A stretch of DNA of 24,263 bases from CAZKMM01 sp964553915. Lineage in GTDB: Bacteria; RBG-13-61-14; DRUE01. The notes beneath the pieces are model-generated. The model made no database searches. It was not told where the DNA came from and saw only the letters and a list, made by a program, of their open reading frames with translations. This document shows, one piece after another, positions 1 to 8,860 of the stretch. The DNA lies in the NCBI GenBank assembly GCA_964553915.1, contig CAZKMM010000022.1, forward strand, positions 1-24,263, read 5' to 3'. The position numbers and the translations under genes are program-made. The number at the start of each line of letters is the position of its first letter. The stretch's first letter is position 1.

Positions 1-1112
1 CCCCATTTTTTGCCCAGTCTTTGCATCTGGGCAATCAGGGTGGCGGTGAGCTTGGCACCAGTGCATCCGAGTGGATGCCCCAGAGCAATAGCGCCACCGC
101 AGACATTAAATTTATCATCAGGGATGCCTAATTCTTTTATGCAATAACACGCCTGGCTGGCAAAAGCCTCATTGACCTCAAAAAGCTCTATATCTTCAAT
201 TTTTCTCCCCACCTTATCCAGGAGCTTGGGAATTGCCCATCTTGGTCCAATTCCCATCTCCTCAGGCGGAACCCCTACCACCTGAAAATGATGAAATTTG
301 GCAATCGGCTTTACTCCCAGCTCCTCGCACTTCTCCCGGCTCATTAAAATGGAGACGGCTGCGCCATCAGTCATCTGGGAGCTGTTTCCAGCAGTGACCG
401 TGCCGTCTGCTTTAAAGACCGGACGAAGCTTGCTCAAAACCTCCAGATTGGTATTCGGACGAACCCCGTCATCCCGGTCAAAGGTAAAGGTCTCTTTGAC
501 ATATTTTCCGTCTTTCTTCACATATCTGGTTGCCTGCACCGGCACAATTTCTGTAAAGTATCCATTTTTCTGAGCTTCGGTTGCCCGCATATGAGAGCGG
601 TAGGCAAGCTCATCCTGCTCCTCCCTGCTGATGCCGTATTTTGCTGCCACAATCTCCGCGGTAATCCCCATTGCCACATAAGCCTGAGGATAGCCATCAG
701 TCCATTCCGGGTGGGGACGCTGAATAAATCCGCCCATTGGCACCCGGGTCATACTCTCAATTCCGCCGGCAATGATTATGTCAGACCATCCCACCATAAT
801 GTTCTGAGCCGCCAGAGCAATTGCCTGCAGTCCAGAGGAGCAGAAGCGGTTAACGGTCTGTCCCGGCACCTTAACTGGAAAACCACATTTTAAACCGACC
901 AATCGGGCGATATTTAATCCCTGCTCTGCTTCGGGAAAGGAACAGCCTAAGATGATGTCATCAATCATCTCAGGAGTGAGCTGGGGCACCTTGTCCATTG
1001 CGGATTTAATCACCTGACTGGCAAGCTCATCCGGTCTGGTATCTTTTAGCCCGCCCCGGCGAGCTCTTCCTCCCCCACTTCTTACCGCACAAACAATCAA
1101 AGCTTCTCTCAT
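1..1112 (-). CDS. fadA: Acetyl-CoA acyltransferase (thiolase), C-terminus cut by window edge
   Basis: Thiolase, expected to cleave 3-ketoacyl-CoA with CoA to acetyl-CoA and a shortened acyl-CoA, the last step of beta-oxidation. The visible part starts MREALIVCAVRSGGGRARRG and covers 370 codons, against about 390-400 in the family. The nucleophilic Cys lies in the NRFCSSGLQAIA motif near residue 90, and the NEAFA and GGAIALGHPLGCTGA motifs are present near the C-terminus. The last 20-30 residues, with the second active-site Cys (CxGG motif), lie beyond base 1. The ATG at 1112 has a good Shine-Dalgarno (GGAGG, 5 bases upstream). It begins 22 bases after the stop of the FadN-like gene, so the two should form one beta-oxidation operon and a functional complex. 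Degradative versus biosynthetic thiolase cannot be told from sequence alone, but the neighbour favours degradation. Confidence 0.93.
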   Translation of the reverse strand, partial: MREALIVCAVRSGGGRARRGGLKDTRPDELASQVIKSAMDKVPQLTPEMIDDIILGCSFPEAEQGLNIARLVGLKCGFPVKVPGQTVNRFCSSGLQAIALAAQNIMVGWSDIIIAGGIESMTRVPMGGFIQRPHPEWTDGYPQAYVAMGITAEIVAAKYGISREEQDELAYRSHMRATEAQKNGYFTEIVPVQATRYVKKDGKYVKETFTFDRDDGVRPNTNLEVLSKLRPVFKADGTVTAGNSSQMTDGAAVSILMSREKCEELGVKPIAKFHHFQVVGVPPEEMGIGPRWAIPKLLDKVGRKIEDIELFEVNEAFASQACYCIKELGIPDDKFNVCGGAIALGHPLGCTGAKLTATLIAQMQRLGKKW

Positions 1113-1134
1113 TTTTATCCTCCTTTTTACTGCT

Positions 1135-3378
1135 TTAATTACGCAAGGGTCTGCCGGTCAGGAGCATATGCTCCAGCCGTTCCTGGGTCTTTTTCTCACC
1201 GCACAGCTCCACAAATACCTGTCTTTCTAAAGCAAGGATTTCTTCCTCATCCAAAAAGGCATTTTCCGGAGCATCGCCCCCGCCCAGCACCCAGGCAAGC
1301 CGTTTGGCGATGTGGCATTCATAATCAGTAATGTAATTCCCCTGCCTCATATTGTAAACAAAGACATTTATCATTCCCCTGAGATTATCTCCCATTACCT
1401 GAATTTTGCGTTTTTCCGGAGGCTTATAGCCTGCCTGCCACATAGCCAGGACCTCTCTTTTCGCCTCAGCAATTAAATGGTCCCGGTTGAAAATGATTTT
1501 ATCCCAGGGACGAAGAAAGCCCATATCCCGGGCTTCTTTGGCGCTGTTGGAAGTGCGGGCATTAGCTATGGTTTCAAACACAGTCTGGACAAGTGGTTGA
1601 AGGTCATAAAGCCTTGCCCGTTTGGGAATGAAGTTTTGGTAATGCCGAAGCAAGAGCATGGTGCCTCCGCCTCCAGGAATCAAGCCAACCCCTACTTCCA
1701 CCAGCCCCATAAATAAATCCGCTGCTGCCACCATTTTATTACAGCTCATTGCCACTTCTGCTCCTCCGCCCAGGGTCATTCCATAGGGAGCAGAGACCAC
1801 CGGCACTTTGGAATAATAGAGTCGGAGATTGGTCTCCTGAAAATATTTCACCGCCCGCTCAATTTCATCAAACCTTCCCTCCCGTGCTCCCTGAAGCACA
1901 ACATTGATATTGGCGCCAGCACTGAAAGCCCCGGGAATTGCATTGGTTTGATTGCCGATCACCACCCCCACTCCGTTTTCCTCTGCCAGGTCAACCGCTT
2001 TGTTCATCATTTTCATCATATCTTCATCTAAAGCGTTCATTACTGAATGAAATTCCACACAATAAACTCCATCGCCCAGGTCAATGATGCTGGCGGTCGG
2101 GCAGGTATCAACTAGTTTTTTCGCTTCTTTCAGGTCTTTAAGGACAATGATGTTGGGATTTTCTGGAATCGGGACATAATCTTTTTTCTTGAAATCATAG
2201 TAATAGGTTTTTCCGGCTTTCTTTTTGTAAAAAGAGTATTTTTTGTTTTTAAGCATCTCTTCAATTTTCTTGGGCACCTTGTAGCCCTCTTTTTTCATCC
2301 GGGCAACAGATTCTTTTAAACCCACCGCATCCCAGCTTTCAAAGGGACCCAGGTCAAAGTTAAATCCCCATTTCATTGCGTTATCTATATCCACGATGGT
2401 TTTGGCGATTTCCCCCACCTTTTCTGCAGAATAAATGCTGAGTCCAGTAAAAACCTTCCAGGCAAACTGCCCGTATTTATCTGGAAGATTTACCACCGCT
2501 TTGAGACGCTTGGCAGGGTCGGACTCAAATTGGACCATAGCCAGAGCGTCGGATTTTTCTGGAGCCTGCTCCCGGTATTCTAAGCTTTCGGGGTCAATGA
2601 CCAAAAACTTCTTCTTCTCTATCCTCTGATAAAATCCCTTTCCTGCCTTGTTGCCTAAGAGTCCTTTTTCTACCATTTTTTCTATGAACTCGGGCAGGGT
2701 GAAGAACTCTTCAGCTTCCTTGGACTTGACCAGAGGAGCGGTATTGTGGGCAATATGAACCAGAGTATCCAGTCCCACCATATCCGCGGTGCGGAAAAGA
2801 GCACTTTTGGGGCGCCCCATCGGCGGACCCATCACCATATCTACTTCCTCAATTTTTAAGCCCAGCTCCAGCATTGCCCGAACCGCATAAATCATTCCAC
2901 CCACTCCAATCCGGTTGGCGATGAAGTTGGGAGTATCTTTGGCAATCACTACTCCTTTTCCCAGTTCCCGCTCACAGAACCAGCACATAAACTCAACAAT
3001 TTCTTTTTTGGTTTTGGGATGAGGAATGATTTCTAACAGGTGCATAAATCTAACCGGATTAAAAAAGTGGGTGCCCAGAAAGTGTGTCTGCATTTCTGGA
3101 GGCATTACTTCTGCAATCTCCCGAATCCTGATTCCGCTGGTGTTGGTGGAGATGATTGCCTGTTTGTTCCAGTATTTCTTTACCTTCTTAAAAAGGTCCT
3201 GCTTGATTTTGAGGTTTTCCACCACCACTTCAATAATCCAGTCGCACTCTTTGAGCCATTCCAAATTGTCCTCAAAATTTCCCACTTTGACCCGCTGGGC
3301 ATCTTCCTTGCTCATAAATCCGCTCTGACGGGCTTTGAGCTGACCCTCCAAGCCCTTGAGGGCAAATTTGTTGCGGAA
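1135..3378 (-). CDS. fadN: FadN-type 3-hydroxyacyl-CoA dehydrogenase / enoyl-CoA hydratase, N-terminus lost in assembly gap
   Basis: Bifunctional beta-oxidation enzyme: NAD-dependent oxidation of 3-hydroxyacyl-CoA and hydration of enoyl-CoA. About 747 residues remain after the gap; FadN-like proteins have roughly 790. Order is dehydrogenase first, crotonase domain last, the reverse of E. coli FadB. Visible motifs are CDWIIEVVVENL and STNTSG (end of the NAD-binding domain), GTHFFNPVRFMHLLEII with the dehydrogenase His, and AKDTPNFIANRIG. In the crotonase domain FSAGANI and GGGAEVAMSC supply the oxyanion hole and one Glu, and EVGVGLIPGGGGT the second Glu. The Rossmann GxGxxG motif and about 50 residues fall in the N run, so the true start is not visible. 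The gene is followed after 22 bases by the thiolase. Confidence 0.93.
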   Translation of the reverse strand, partial: FRNKFALKGLEGQLKARQSGFMSKEDAQRVKVGNFEDNLEWLKECDWIIEVVVENLKIKQDLFKKVKKYWNKQAIISTNTSGIRIREIAEVMPPEMQTHFLGTHFFNPVRFMHLLEIIPHPKTKKEIVEFMCWFCERELGKGVVIAKDTPNFIANRIGVGGMIYAVRAMLELGLKIEEVDMVMGPPMGRPKSALFRTADMVGLDTLVHIAHNTAPLVKSKEAEEFFTLPEFIEKMVEKGLLGNKAGKGFYQRIEKKKFLVIDPESLEYREQAPEKSDALAMVQFESDPAKRLKAVVNLPDKYGQFAWKVFTGLSIYSAEKVGEIAKTIVDIDNAMKWGFNFDLGPFESWDAVGLKESVARMKKEGYKVPKKIEEMLKNKKYSFYKKKAGKTYYYDFKKKDYVPIPENPNIIVLKDLKEAKKLVDTCPTASIIDLGDGVYCVEFHSVMNALDEDMMKMMNKAVDLAEENGVGVVIGNQTNAIPGAFSAGANINVVLQGAREGRFDEIERAVKYFQETNLRLYYSKVPVVSAPYGMTLGGGAEVAMSCNKMVAAADLFMGLVEVGVGLIPGGGGTMLLLRHYQNFIPKRARLYDLQPLVQTVFETIANARTSNSAKEARDMGFLRPWDKIIFNRDHLIAEAKREVLAMWQAGYKPPEKRKIQVMGDNLRGMINVFVYNMRQGNYITDYECHIAKRLAWVLGGGDAPENAFLDEEEILALERQVFVELCGEKKTQERLEHMLLTGRPLRN

Positions 3379-3478
3379 NNNNNNNNNNNNNNNNNNNNNN
3401 NNNNNNNNNNNNNNNNNNNNNNNNNNNNNNNNNNNNNNNNNNNNNNNNNNNNNNNNNNNNNNNNNNNNNNNNNNNNNN
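3379..3478. other. Assembly gap, exactly 100 N
   Basis: A run of exactly 100 N, the usual placeholder for a scaffold gap of unknown size. It sits over the start of the FadN-like gene. From the family, about 50 missing codons plus a short leader are expected, i.e. roughly 150-200 bases rather than 100, so reading frames drawn across it are not meaningful. Confidence 0.97.
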
Positions 3479-3493
3479 CTTTTAGGTTTAGCT

Positions 3494-3522
3494 AAAATAA
3501 CAGATATTTTTTTTACTGTCAA
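3494..3522 (-). promoter_or_regulatory. Sigma-70-type promoter for the fadN-thiolase operon
   Basis: On the minus strand TTGACA (3522-3517), a 17-base spacer and TATTTT (3499-3494) make a near-consensus promoter. The transcription start would be near 3487, nine bases before the N run. The TTG that could be read as a start codon at 3522 is the first half of the -35 box, so it is not a translation start. Confidence 0.75.
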
Positions 3523-3558
3523 GACACAGAATAGAGCCTTTATGTGGTTTTAATTAAA

Positions 3559-3587
3559 TTGACTTTTCCAGGGTTAAAAGTTAAACT
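3559..3587 (+). promoter_or_regulatory. Sigma-70-type promoter for the argG operon
   Basis: TTGACT (3559-3564), 17-base spacer, TAAACT (3582-3587). The predicted transcript start near 3594 leaves a leader of about 16 bases containing the Shine-Dalgarno of argG. It is back to back with the fadN promoter, with 36 bases between the two -35 boxes. Confidence 0.7.
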
Positions 3588-3599
3588 TTTCTGGCGTAT

Positions 3600-3604
3600 G
3601 GAGG
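3600..3604 (+). promoter_or_regulatory. Ribosome binding site deciding the argG start
   Basis: GGAGG lies 5 bases before the ATG at 3610. An in-frame ATG at 3544 lies upstream of the promoter and would add 22 residues not seen in the family, so 3610 is the start. Confidence 0.8.
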
Positions 3605-3609
3605 AGAGG

Positions 3610-4827
3610 ATGAAGATAGTGCTGGCTTATTCCGGTGGACTGGATACCTCGGTAATACTTAAATGGCTCAAAGAAACCTATCAGGCAGAGGTGATTGCGG
3701 TTTATGTTGACCTCGGGCAGAAGGAAAACAAAGCCCAGCTTAAAAAGAAAGCTCTTAAAACCGGGGCGAGCAGGATTTATTTTGTTGATGCCCAGCGGGA
3801 GCTGGTAAGGGATTTCTTCTTTCCGGTGCTCAGAGCCGGGGCAAGGTATGAAGACCAGTATCTGATGGGCACGAGCATTGCCCGTCCCTTGATTGCTCAG
3901 AAGCTGGTGGAAGTAGCCAAAAAGGAGCGGGCAAAGTATATTGCTCACGGAGCCACAGGCAAGGGCAATGACCAGGTTCGGTTTGAGGTAAGTATTTCCG
4001 CCCTGGCTCCGGGGATTAAGGTAATAGCTCCCTGGCGGGAATGGGAGTTTCAAGGGAGAGGAGATTTAATTGCCTATGCAAGGAGGCATAAAATACCGGT
4101 TCCGGTGACTATGGAGAAGCCCTATTCTACGGATGCAAATTTGCTTCATATCAGTTATGAGGGGGGGGTTTTGGAAGACCCCTGGGAGCCTCCCCGGGAA
4201 GATATGTTTGAGATGACAGTTAATCCGGAGCAAGCCCCGGATAAGCCGGAGATTATCCAGATTGGCTTTAAGCAGGGCAATCCGGTATCCATTAACCGCA
4301 GGGTTTATGCTCCGGAGAAGCTGGTCGCCCGGCTAAACCAGATTGCGGGCAGGCACGGGATAGGCAGGGTGGATATGGTGGAGAGCAGGTTTGTCGGGCT
4401 GAAATCCCGGGGGGTGTATGAATCGCCCGGAGTGGCGGTTCTTCATCTGGCTCATCGGGCCGTGGAGAGCATCACTTTAGACCGGGAAGAGATTTATCTG
4501 AAAGATAGTTTAATGCCTTATTATGCCCGATTGGTTTATTTTGGCTTCTGGTTTTCTCCGGAGCGAAGGGCACTTCAGGCAATGATTGACCAGATGGGAA
4601 AACGGGTAAATGGCGAAGCACGGGTTAAGCTTTATAAGGGTAGTGCAATGATTTTAGGGAGAAGAAGTCCTAATAGTTTATATTTAAAAGACTTAGCCAG
4701 CTTTGACCGGGCAGGTGGTTATGACCAGAAAGATGCTGGCGGGTTTATCAATTTGAATTCTCTTCGGCTTCGGATTCTCTCAATGATTGAGCAGGCAACA
4801 GAAAAATCCAGAGGGGGAAGGAAATGA
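3610..4827 (+). CDS. argG: Argininosuccinate synthase
   Basis: Joins citrulline and aspartate with ATP to form argininosuccinate, the penultimate step of arginine synthesis, in the cytoplasm. The protein is 405 residues, normal for the family. It opens MKIVLAYSGGLDTSV, with the ATP-binding PP-loop at residues 7-14. Other family blocks visible are AHGATGKGNDQVRFE, STDANLLHISYEGG, and the tail region with SPGVAVLHLAHRAVE. The start at 3610 is chosen from the Shine-Dalgarno, the PP-loop position and the promoter just upstream. Its stop overlaps the ATG of the aminotransferase by four bases (ATGA), implying translational coupling. The neighbours serve serine and purine synthesis rather than arginine, so this is a mixed anabolic operon. 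No other arginine genes are in the window. Confidence 0.97.
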   Translation: MKIVLAYSGGLDTSVILKWLKETYQAEVIAVYVDLGQKENKAQLKKKALKTGASRIYFVDAQRELVRDFFFPVLRAGARYEDQYLMGTSIARPLIAQKLVEVAKKERAKYIAHGATGKGNDQVRFEVSISALAPGIKVIAPWREWEFQGRGDLIAYARRHKIPVPVTMEKPYSTDANLLHISYEGGVLEDPWEPPREDMFEMTVNPEQAPDKPEIIQIGFKQGNPVSINRRVYAPEKLVARLNQIAGRHGIGRVDMVESRFVGLKSRGVYESPGVAVLHLAHRAVESITLDREEIYLKDSLMPYYARLVYFGFWFSPERRALQAMIDQMGKRVNGEARVKLYKGSAMILGRRSPNSLYLKDLASFDRAGGYDQKDAGGFINLNSLRLRILSMIEQATEKSRGGRK

Positions 4828-5957
4828 AAAAGAAGTATTTGCTTACTCCGGGACCAACTCCGGTGCCGGAAAGAGTGCTTTTGAAGATGAGCGAGCCGAT
4901 TATTCATCATCGCCATCCGGAGTTTCGGGAAATCCTTTCCGAGGTTCGGGAAGGGCTTAAATATCTTTTTCAGACCAGAAGCGAAGTTTTACTTTTTGCC
5001 TCCAGCGGAACCGGGGCAATGGAAGGAGCGGTTGCCAATACCTTATGCCGGGGCGAGAGGGTGCTGGTGGTTAGGGGCGGAAAATTCGGGGAGAGATGGG
5101 CAGAGATTTGCTCTGCTTACGGACTGGAGGTTGATAACATTGATGTGGAATGGGGAAAAGCGGTTGCAGTAGAGGAGGTAAAAGCCCGCCTGGAAAAAAG
5201 TAATTACCGGGCGGTTTTGATTCAGGCAAGTGAGACTTCAACCGGGGTTAAATATCCGGTAAAGGAAATCGCAGAGCTAACCGCAGATTCCGAGACACTT
5301 TTGATTGTGGATGGAATTACCGCGGTGGGGGTTTTCCCAATTCCCTTTGATGAATGGAAATTGGATATTCTGGTTACCGGTTCCCAGAAGGCTTTGATGC
5401 TTCCGCCGGGATTGAGTTTTGCCTGCCTGAGCGAAAAAGCCTGGCAAGCTTGCGAGCGTTCAGATTTACCCAAATATTATTTTGACTTTAAAAAGGAGCG
5501 GAAAAATCTGGAGAACAATCAGACTTCTTATACTCCGGCAATCAGTCTGGTGGTGGGGCTGGCAGAAGCTTTAAAGATAATTAAAGAGACCGGTTTGGAG
5601 CAGATTTTTCAGGAGACCGCAAAAATGGCTCAGGCAACCAGAGAGGCAATGAAGTCGCTCGGGCTGGAGCTTTTTGCTCCGCTTTCTCCCAGTGAAGCCT
5701 GCACCGCAGTGAAGGTGCCCGAGGGAATTGATGGCGAAAAGCTGGTTAAACTGATGCGGGAGAAATATGGTTTTACCATTGCCGGAGGGCAGGGCAAGGC
5801 AAAGGGAAAGATCTTCCGGATTGCCCATATGGGTTATATCAGCAGGTATGAGCTGATCGGTTGTATCTCTGCTCTGGAAGAGGCGCTATCGGAGTTGGGT
5901 TATCAGTTGGAGCTGGGCAGGGGAGTTAAAAAGGCAATGGAGCTACTGTCAGATTAA
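4824..5957 (+). CDS. Class V PLP aminotransferase (alanine-glyoxylate / phosphoserine type)
   Basis: A pyridoxal-phosphate aminotransferase of 377 residues, from the branch that includes alanine-glyoxylate and serine-pyruvate aminotransferases and is often mis-named soluble hydrogenase 42 kDa subunit. It begins MKKKYLLTPGPTPVPERVLL, typical of the branch. SSGTGAMEGAV (60-70) binds the PLP phosphate, IVDGITAVGV (161-170) holds the Asp near the pyridine nitrogen, and K189 in TGSQKALMLPPG is the Schiff-base lysine. It lies between argG (ATGA overlap) and serA (20-base gap). Pairing with serA suggests it transaminates 3-phosphohydroxypyruvate in place of classical SerC; that role is inferred from context. 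Glyoxylate-alanine transamination is the main alternative. Confidence 0.9.
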   Translation: MKKKYLLTPGPTPVPERVLLKMSEPIIHHRHPEFREILSEVREGLKYLFQTRSEVLLFASSGTGAMEGAVANTLCRGERVLVVRGGKFGERWAEICSAYGLEVDNIDVEWGKAVAVEEVKARLEKSNYRAVLIQASETSTGVKYPVKEIAELTADSETLLIVDGITAVGVFPIPFDEWKLDILVTGSQKALMLPPGLSFACLSEKAWQACERSDLPKYYFDFKKERKNLENNQTSYTPAISLVVGLAEALKIIKETGLEQIFQETAKMAQATREAMKSLGLELFAPLSPSEACTAVKVPEGIDGEKLVKLMREKYGFTIAGGQGKAKGKIFRIAHMGYISRYELIGCISALEEALSELGYQLELGRGVKKAMELLSD

Positions 5958-5977
5958 GGCATAGGAAGGAGCGGGAA

Positions 5978-7558
5978 ATGAAGATATTAATTACAGATAA
6001 ATTTGCTCCGGAAGGAGTTGAGGTATTCAAACAGGCGCCCGGGCTTACCGTGGATTACCGTCCGGGAACCAAACCGGATGAGTTAAAAGAAATTATAAAA
6101 GATTATGATGGGCTAGCGGTAAGAAGTGCAACCAAGGTGACCAGGGAAATTATAGACGCAGGCAAAAAATTAAGGGTGATTGGAAGAGCAGGAATTGGAG
6201 TAGATAACATAGATGTGGATTATGCTACCCAGAAGGGGATTGTGGTGATGAACACCCCGGGCGGTAATGCGGTGACCACCGGGGAGCATACTATCAGCTT
6301 AATGCTTGCCTTAGCCCGAAAGATTCCCCAGGCTTATTACTCTATGAAACAGAAAAAATGGGAGAAGGGGAAATTTACTGGAGTGGAGATTCAGGGGAAA
6401 ATTCTTGGTCTCATTGGCTTGGGCAACATCGGGCGAGTGGTAGCGGACCGGGCGCTGGGACTAAAGATGAAGGTTATTGCTTATGACCCGTTTGTCAGTG
6501 AAGAGGTAGCCCGAAAATTAGGAGTAGAGCTGGTTAACTTAGATGAACTTCTTTCACGCTCGGATTTTATTTCTCTTCACATTCCCAAGACCGAGGAGAC
6601 CAAAAATCTGATCCGGAAAGAAACTTTAAGCAAGATGAAAGACGGGGTGAGGATTATCAACTGTGCCCGGGGCGGGATTGTTAACGAAAAAGATTTGCTT
6701 GAAGCAATTAAATCCGGAAAGGTCGCTGGAGTGGCTTTAGATGTTTTTGAGACCGAGCCCCCGGATTTTGAAAGTGAATTATTTGAACTGAAGGAAGCCA
6801 TTTTTACTCCTCACCTCGGAGCCAGCACTGGCGAGGCACTGGTGAATGTCTCGGTCACCATTGCCCGGCAGATGGTGGATTATTTATTGAACGGGGTTAT
6901 CACCAATGCGGTTAATTTCCCTTCCGTCAGTAAGGAGCTATTGATTCAGTTAAAGCCATATCTTAATCTGGCGGAGAGGATGGGCAGACTAGCGGGTCAG
7001 CTTCTCAGCTCACTTCAGGGGGTGGAGATAGAATATCAGGGAGAGGTAGCAGAGGTGGATACCCGTCCGGTTACCCATTCTCTGCTAAAAGGGCTTCTGG
7101 AAAGCTTTATGGATGAGCCGGTGAATTATGTCAGTGCCCCGGTCATCGCCAAGGCACGGGGAATTATGGTTCGGGAGACCCAGAGCACTGAGTCCGGGGA
7201 TTTTACCAGTTTAATCTGGCTTCGGATTCAGGACCAAAAGCCTGAGCTTTCTGAAATTGCCGGGACTTTGTTCGGAAAAGTTCATCCCCGGATCGTTCAG
7301 ATAGGTGGAATCAGTCTGGATGCTTATCCGGAGGGATATGTTTTAGTGATTCGCAACTATGATAAGCCGGGGGTGATTGGCAATATAGGTTCACTTTTAG
7401 CCCGGTATCAGATAAATATTGCTCGTTTTCAATTGGGCAGGAAAGAGGGAGAGGCAATTTGTATGGTGAATATTGACAGTCCGGTTCCGGAGGAGGCTCT
7501 AGAAGAAATTCGCAAGTTGCCGAACATCATTTCTGCCCATCAGGTATATCTGAGTTAG
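5978..7558 (+). CDS. serA: D-3-phosphoglycerate dehydrogenase
   Basis: Oxidises 3-phosphoglycerate to 3-phosphohydroxypyruvate with NAD, the first step of serine synthesis. At 526 residues it is the long form. A split substrate domain and a Rossmann domain (about 1-310) carry GLGNIG (147-152), Arg231 in NCARGGIVNE and catalytic His279 in TPHLGAST. An intervening domain (about 320-450) follows, then a C-terminal ACT domain (about 452-526, YVLVIRNYDKPGVIGNIGSL) that in relatives binds serine for feedback control. A good Shine-Dalgarno (AGGAGCGGG) precedes the ATG. The upstream aminotransferase probably uses its product. No serB-like phosphatase is in the window. Confidence 0.97.
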   Translation: MKILITDKFAPEGVEVFKQAPGLTVDYRPGTKPDELKEIIKDYDGLAVRSATKVTREIIDAGKKLRVIGRAGIGVDNIDVDYATQKGIVVMNTPGGNAVTTGEHTISLMLALARKIPQAYYSMKQKKWEKGKFTGVEIQGKILGLIGLGNIGRVVADRALGLKMKVIAYDPFVSEEVARKLGVELVNLDELLSRSDFISLHIPKTEETKNLIRKETLSKMKDGVRIINCARGGIVNEKDLLEAIKSGKVAGVALDVFETEPPDFESELFELKEAIFTPHLGASTGEALVNVSVTIARQMVDYLLNGVITNAVNFPSVSKELLIQLKPYLNLAERMGRLAGQLLSSLQGVEIEYQGEVAEVDTRPVTHSLLKGLLESFMDEPVNYVSAPVIAKARGIMVRETQSTESGDFTSLIWLRIQDQKPELSEIAGTLFGKVHPRIVQIGGISLDAYPEGYVLVIRNYDKPGVIGNIGSLLARYQINIARFQLGRKEGEAICMVNIDSPVPEEALEEIRKLPNIISAHQVYLS

Positions 7559-7570
7559 GAGAAGAGCAAA

Positions 7571-8860
7571 ATGTCGACTCTGGCTTTAATTGGCTGTCAG
7601 TGGGGAGATGAGGGGAAAGGCAAGGTGGTGGATAATTTTGCCCGAAAGGCAGATGTGGTGGTTCGGTTTCAGGGAGGGAACAATGCCGGGCATACCCTGG
7701 TGGTGGAAGGAGAGCAGATTATTCTTCATTTAATTCCTTCTGGAATTCTCCAGCCCGAAAAGCTCTGCATTATCGCCAACGGAGTGGTAATAGACCCCAA
7801 GGTTTTATGTGAAGAGATAGATTTATTAAGAAGCAAAGGATATTTTCCAGATGACCGTCTTTTGCGAATCAGCGACCGGGCTCATTTGATTCTTCCTTAT
7901 CATCGGGCAATAGACCTAGGCAGTGAAAAGAAAAAAGGGAAAGGAAAAATCGGCACCACAGGAAGAGGAATTGGTCCCTGTTATTCAGATAAGTCCGCCC
8001 GGGTGGGAATCAGGTTTTCAGACCTGACCGAGCCGAATACCCTTAAGGAGAAGTTAAGAAAAGTTCTGGAGGAAAAAAATCTTTACCTGACCCGGGTGCT
8101 GGAGCTGGATGCAATTGAACCTGAGCCGGTAATTGAGGAATTTCTCGGTTATTCTGAGCATCTTTCTCAATACTGTGAAAACACCTCCCTGCTTTTAAAC
8201 CAATTGATCAAAGAAGGCAAAAAGGTTTTGTTTGAAGGAGCTCAGGGCACTATGCTTGACCTAGACCATGGCACTTACCCTTATGTGACCAGTTCTAATA
8301 CAGTGGCGGGAGCGGTCTGCGTGGGAGCAGGAATTGGTCCCAGGCTGATTGACCGGATAGTGGGAATAAGCAAGGCATATACCACCCGGGTGGGCGGAGG
8401 TCCTTTTCCCACTGAGCTGAAAGATGAGCTGGGAGATAAACTCCGCCAGCAGGGAGGGGAATATGGTGCTACCACCGGCAGACCCCGTCGGTGTGGATGG
8501 CTGGATCTGGTCCAGCTCAAATATGCGGTTCGGCTCAATGGTCTTACTGACCTGGTAATCACCAAACTGGATGTGCTGAGAGGGATTAATCCTTTAAAAG
8601 TTTGTGTAGGATATAGATACAAAGGAGAGCTTTTAAAGGATTTTCCTGCCCGGGTGGAGATAGTGGAGGAGCTGGTGCCGGTATATCAGGAGTTTTCTGG
8701 CTGGGAGGAGGATATTTCTCTGGCGCAAAAATTTTCTGACCTTCCTTCTAATGCTCAGGATTATTTAAAGATGATTCAGGACTATCTGGAAGTTCCCCTG
8801 ATGGCAATAAGTGTGGGAAAGGAGCGGGAGCAGATTATCCTCCTGAAGGAACCGTTTTAG
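7571..8860 (+). CDS. purA: Adenylosuccinate synthetase
   Basis: Converts IMP, aspartate and GTP to adenylosuccinate, the first committed step to AMP. The 429-residue length is standard. It shows GCQWGDEGKGKVVD with catalytic Asp13, GGNNAGHT with catalytic His41, KIGTTGRGIGPCYSDK for IMP binding, EGAQGTMLDLDHGTYP, the flexible-loop segment TTGRPRRCGWLD, and a C-terminal GTP-binding block. It starts 12 bases after serA with a GGAG Shine-Dalgarno, as last gene of the argG operon. The stop overlaps the stop of the opposing DUF4911 gene by four bases, so the two operons end head-on with no intergenic space and no convincing terminator. Confidence 0.98.
   Translation: MSTLALIGCQWGDEGKGKVVDNFARKADVVVRFQGGNNAGHTLVVEGEQIILHLIPSGILQPEKLCIIANGVVIDPKVLCEEIDLLRSKGYFPDDRLLRISDRAHLILPYHRAIDLGSEKKKGKGKIGTTGRGIGPCYSDKSARVGIRFSDLTEPNTLKEKLRKVLEEKNLYLTRVLELDAIEPEPVIEEFLGYSEHLSQYCENTSLLLNQLIKEGKKVLFEGAQGTMLDLDHGTYPYVTSSNTVAGAVCVGAGIGPRLIDRIVGISKAYTTRVGGGPFPTELKDELGDKLRQQGGEYGATTGRPRRCGWLDLVQLKYAVRLNGLTDLVITKLDVLRGINPLKVCVGYRYKGELLKDFPARVEIVEELVPVYQEFSGWEEDISLAQKFSDLPSNAQDYLKMIQDYLEVPLMAISVGKEREQIILLKEPF

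Noticed and set aside
3479..3522. Translation of the FadN-like gene starting at TTG 3522 across the N run.
   Set aside because: The TTG is part of a -35 box with a matching -10, the gap length is a placeholder, and the peptide does not fit a Rossmann N-terminus.
3544..3609. argG starting at ATG 3544 with 22 extra residues.
   Set aside because: This start lies upstream of the promoter, has no Shine-Dalgarno, and the family starts at the MKIVLAYSGG position.
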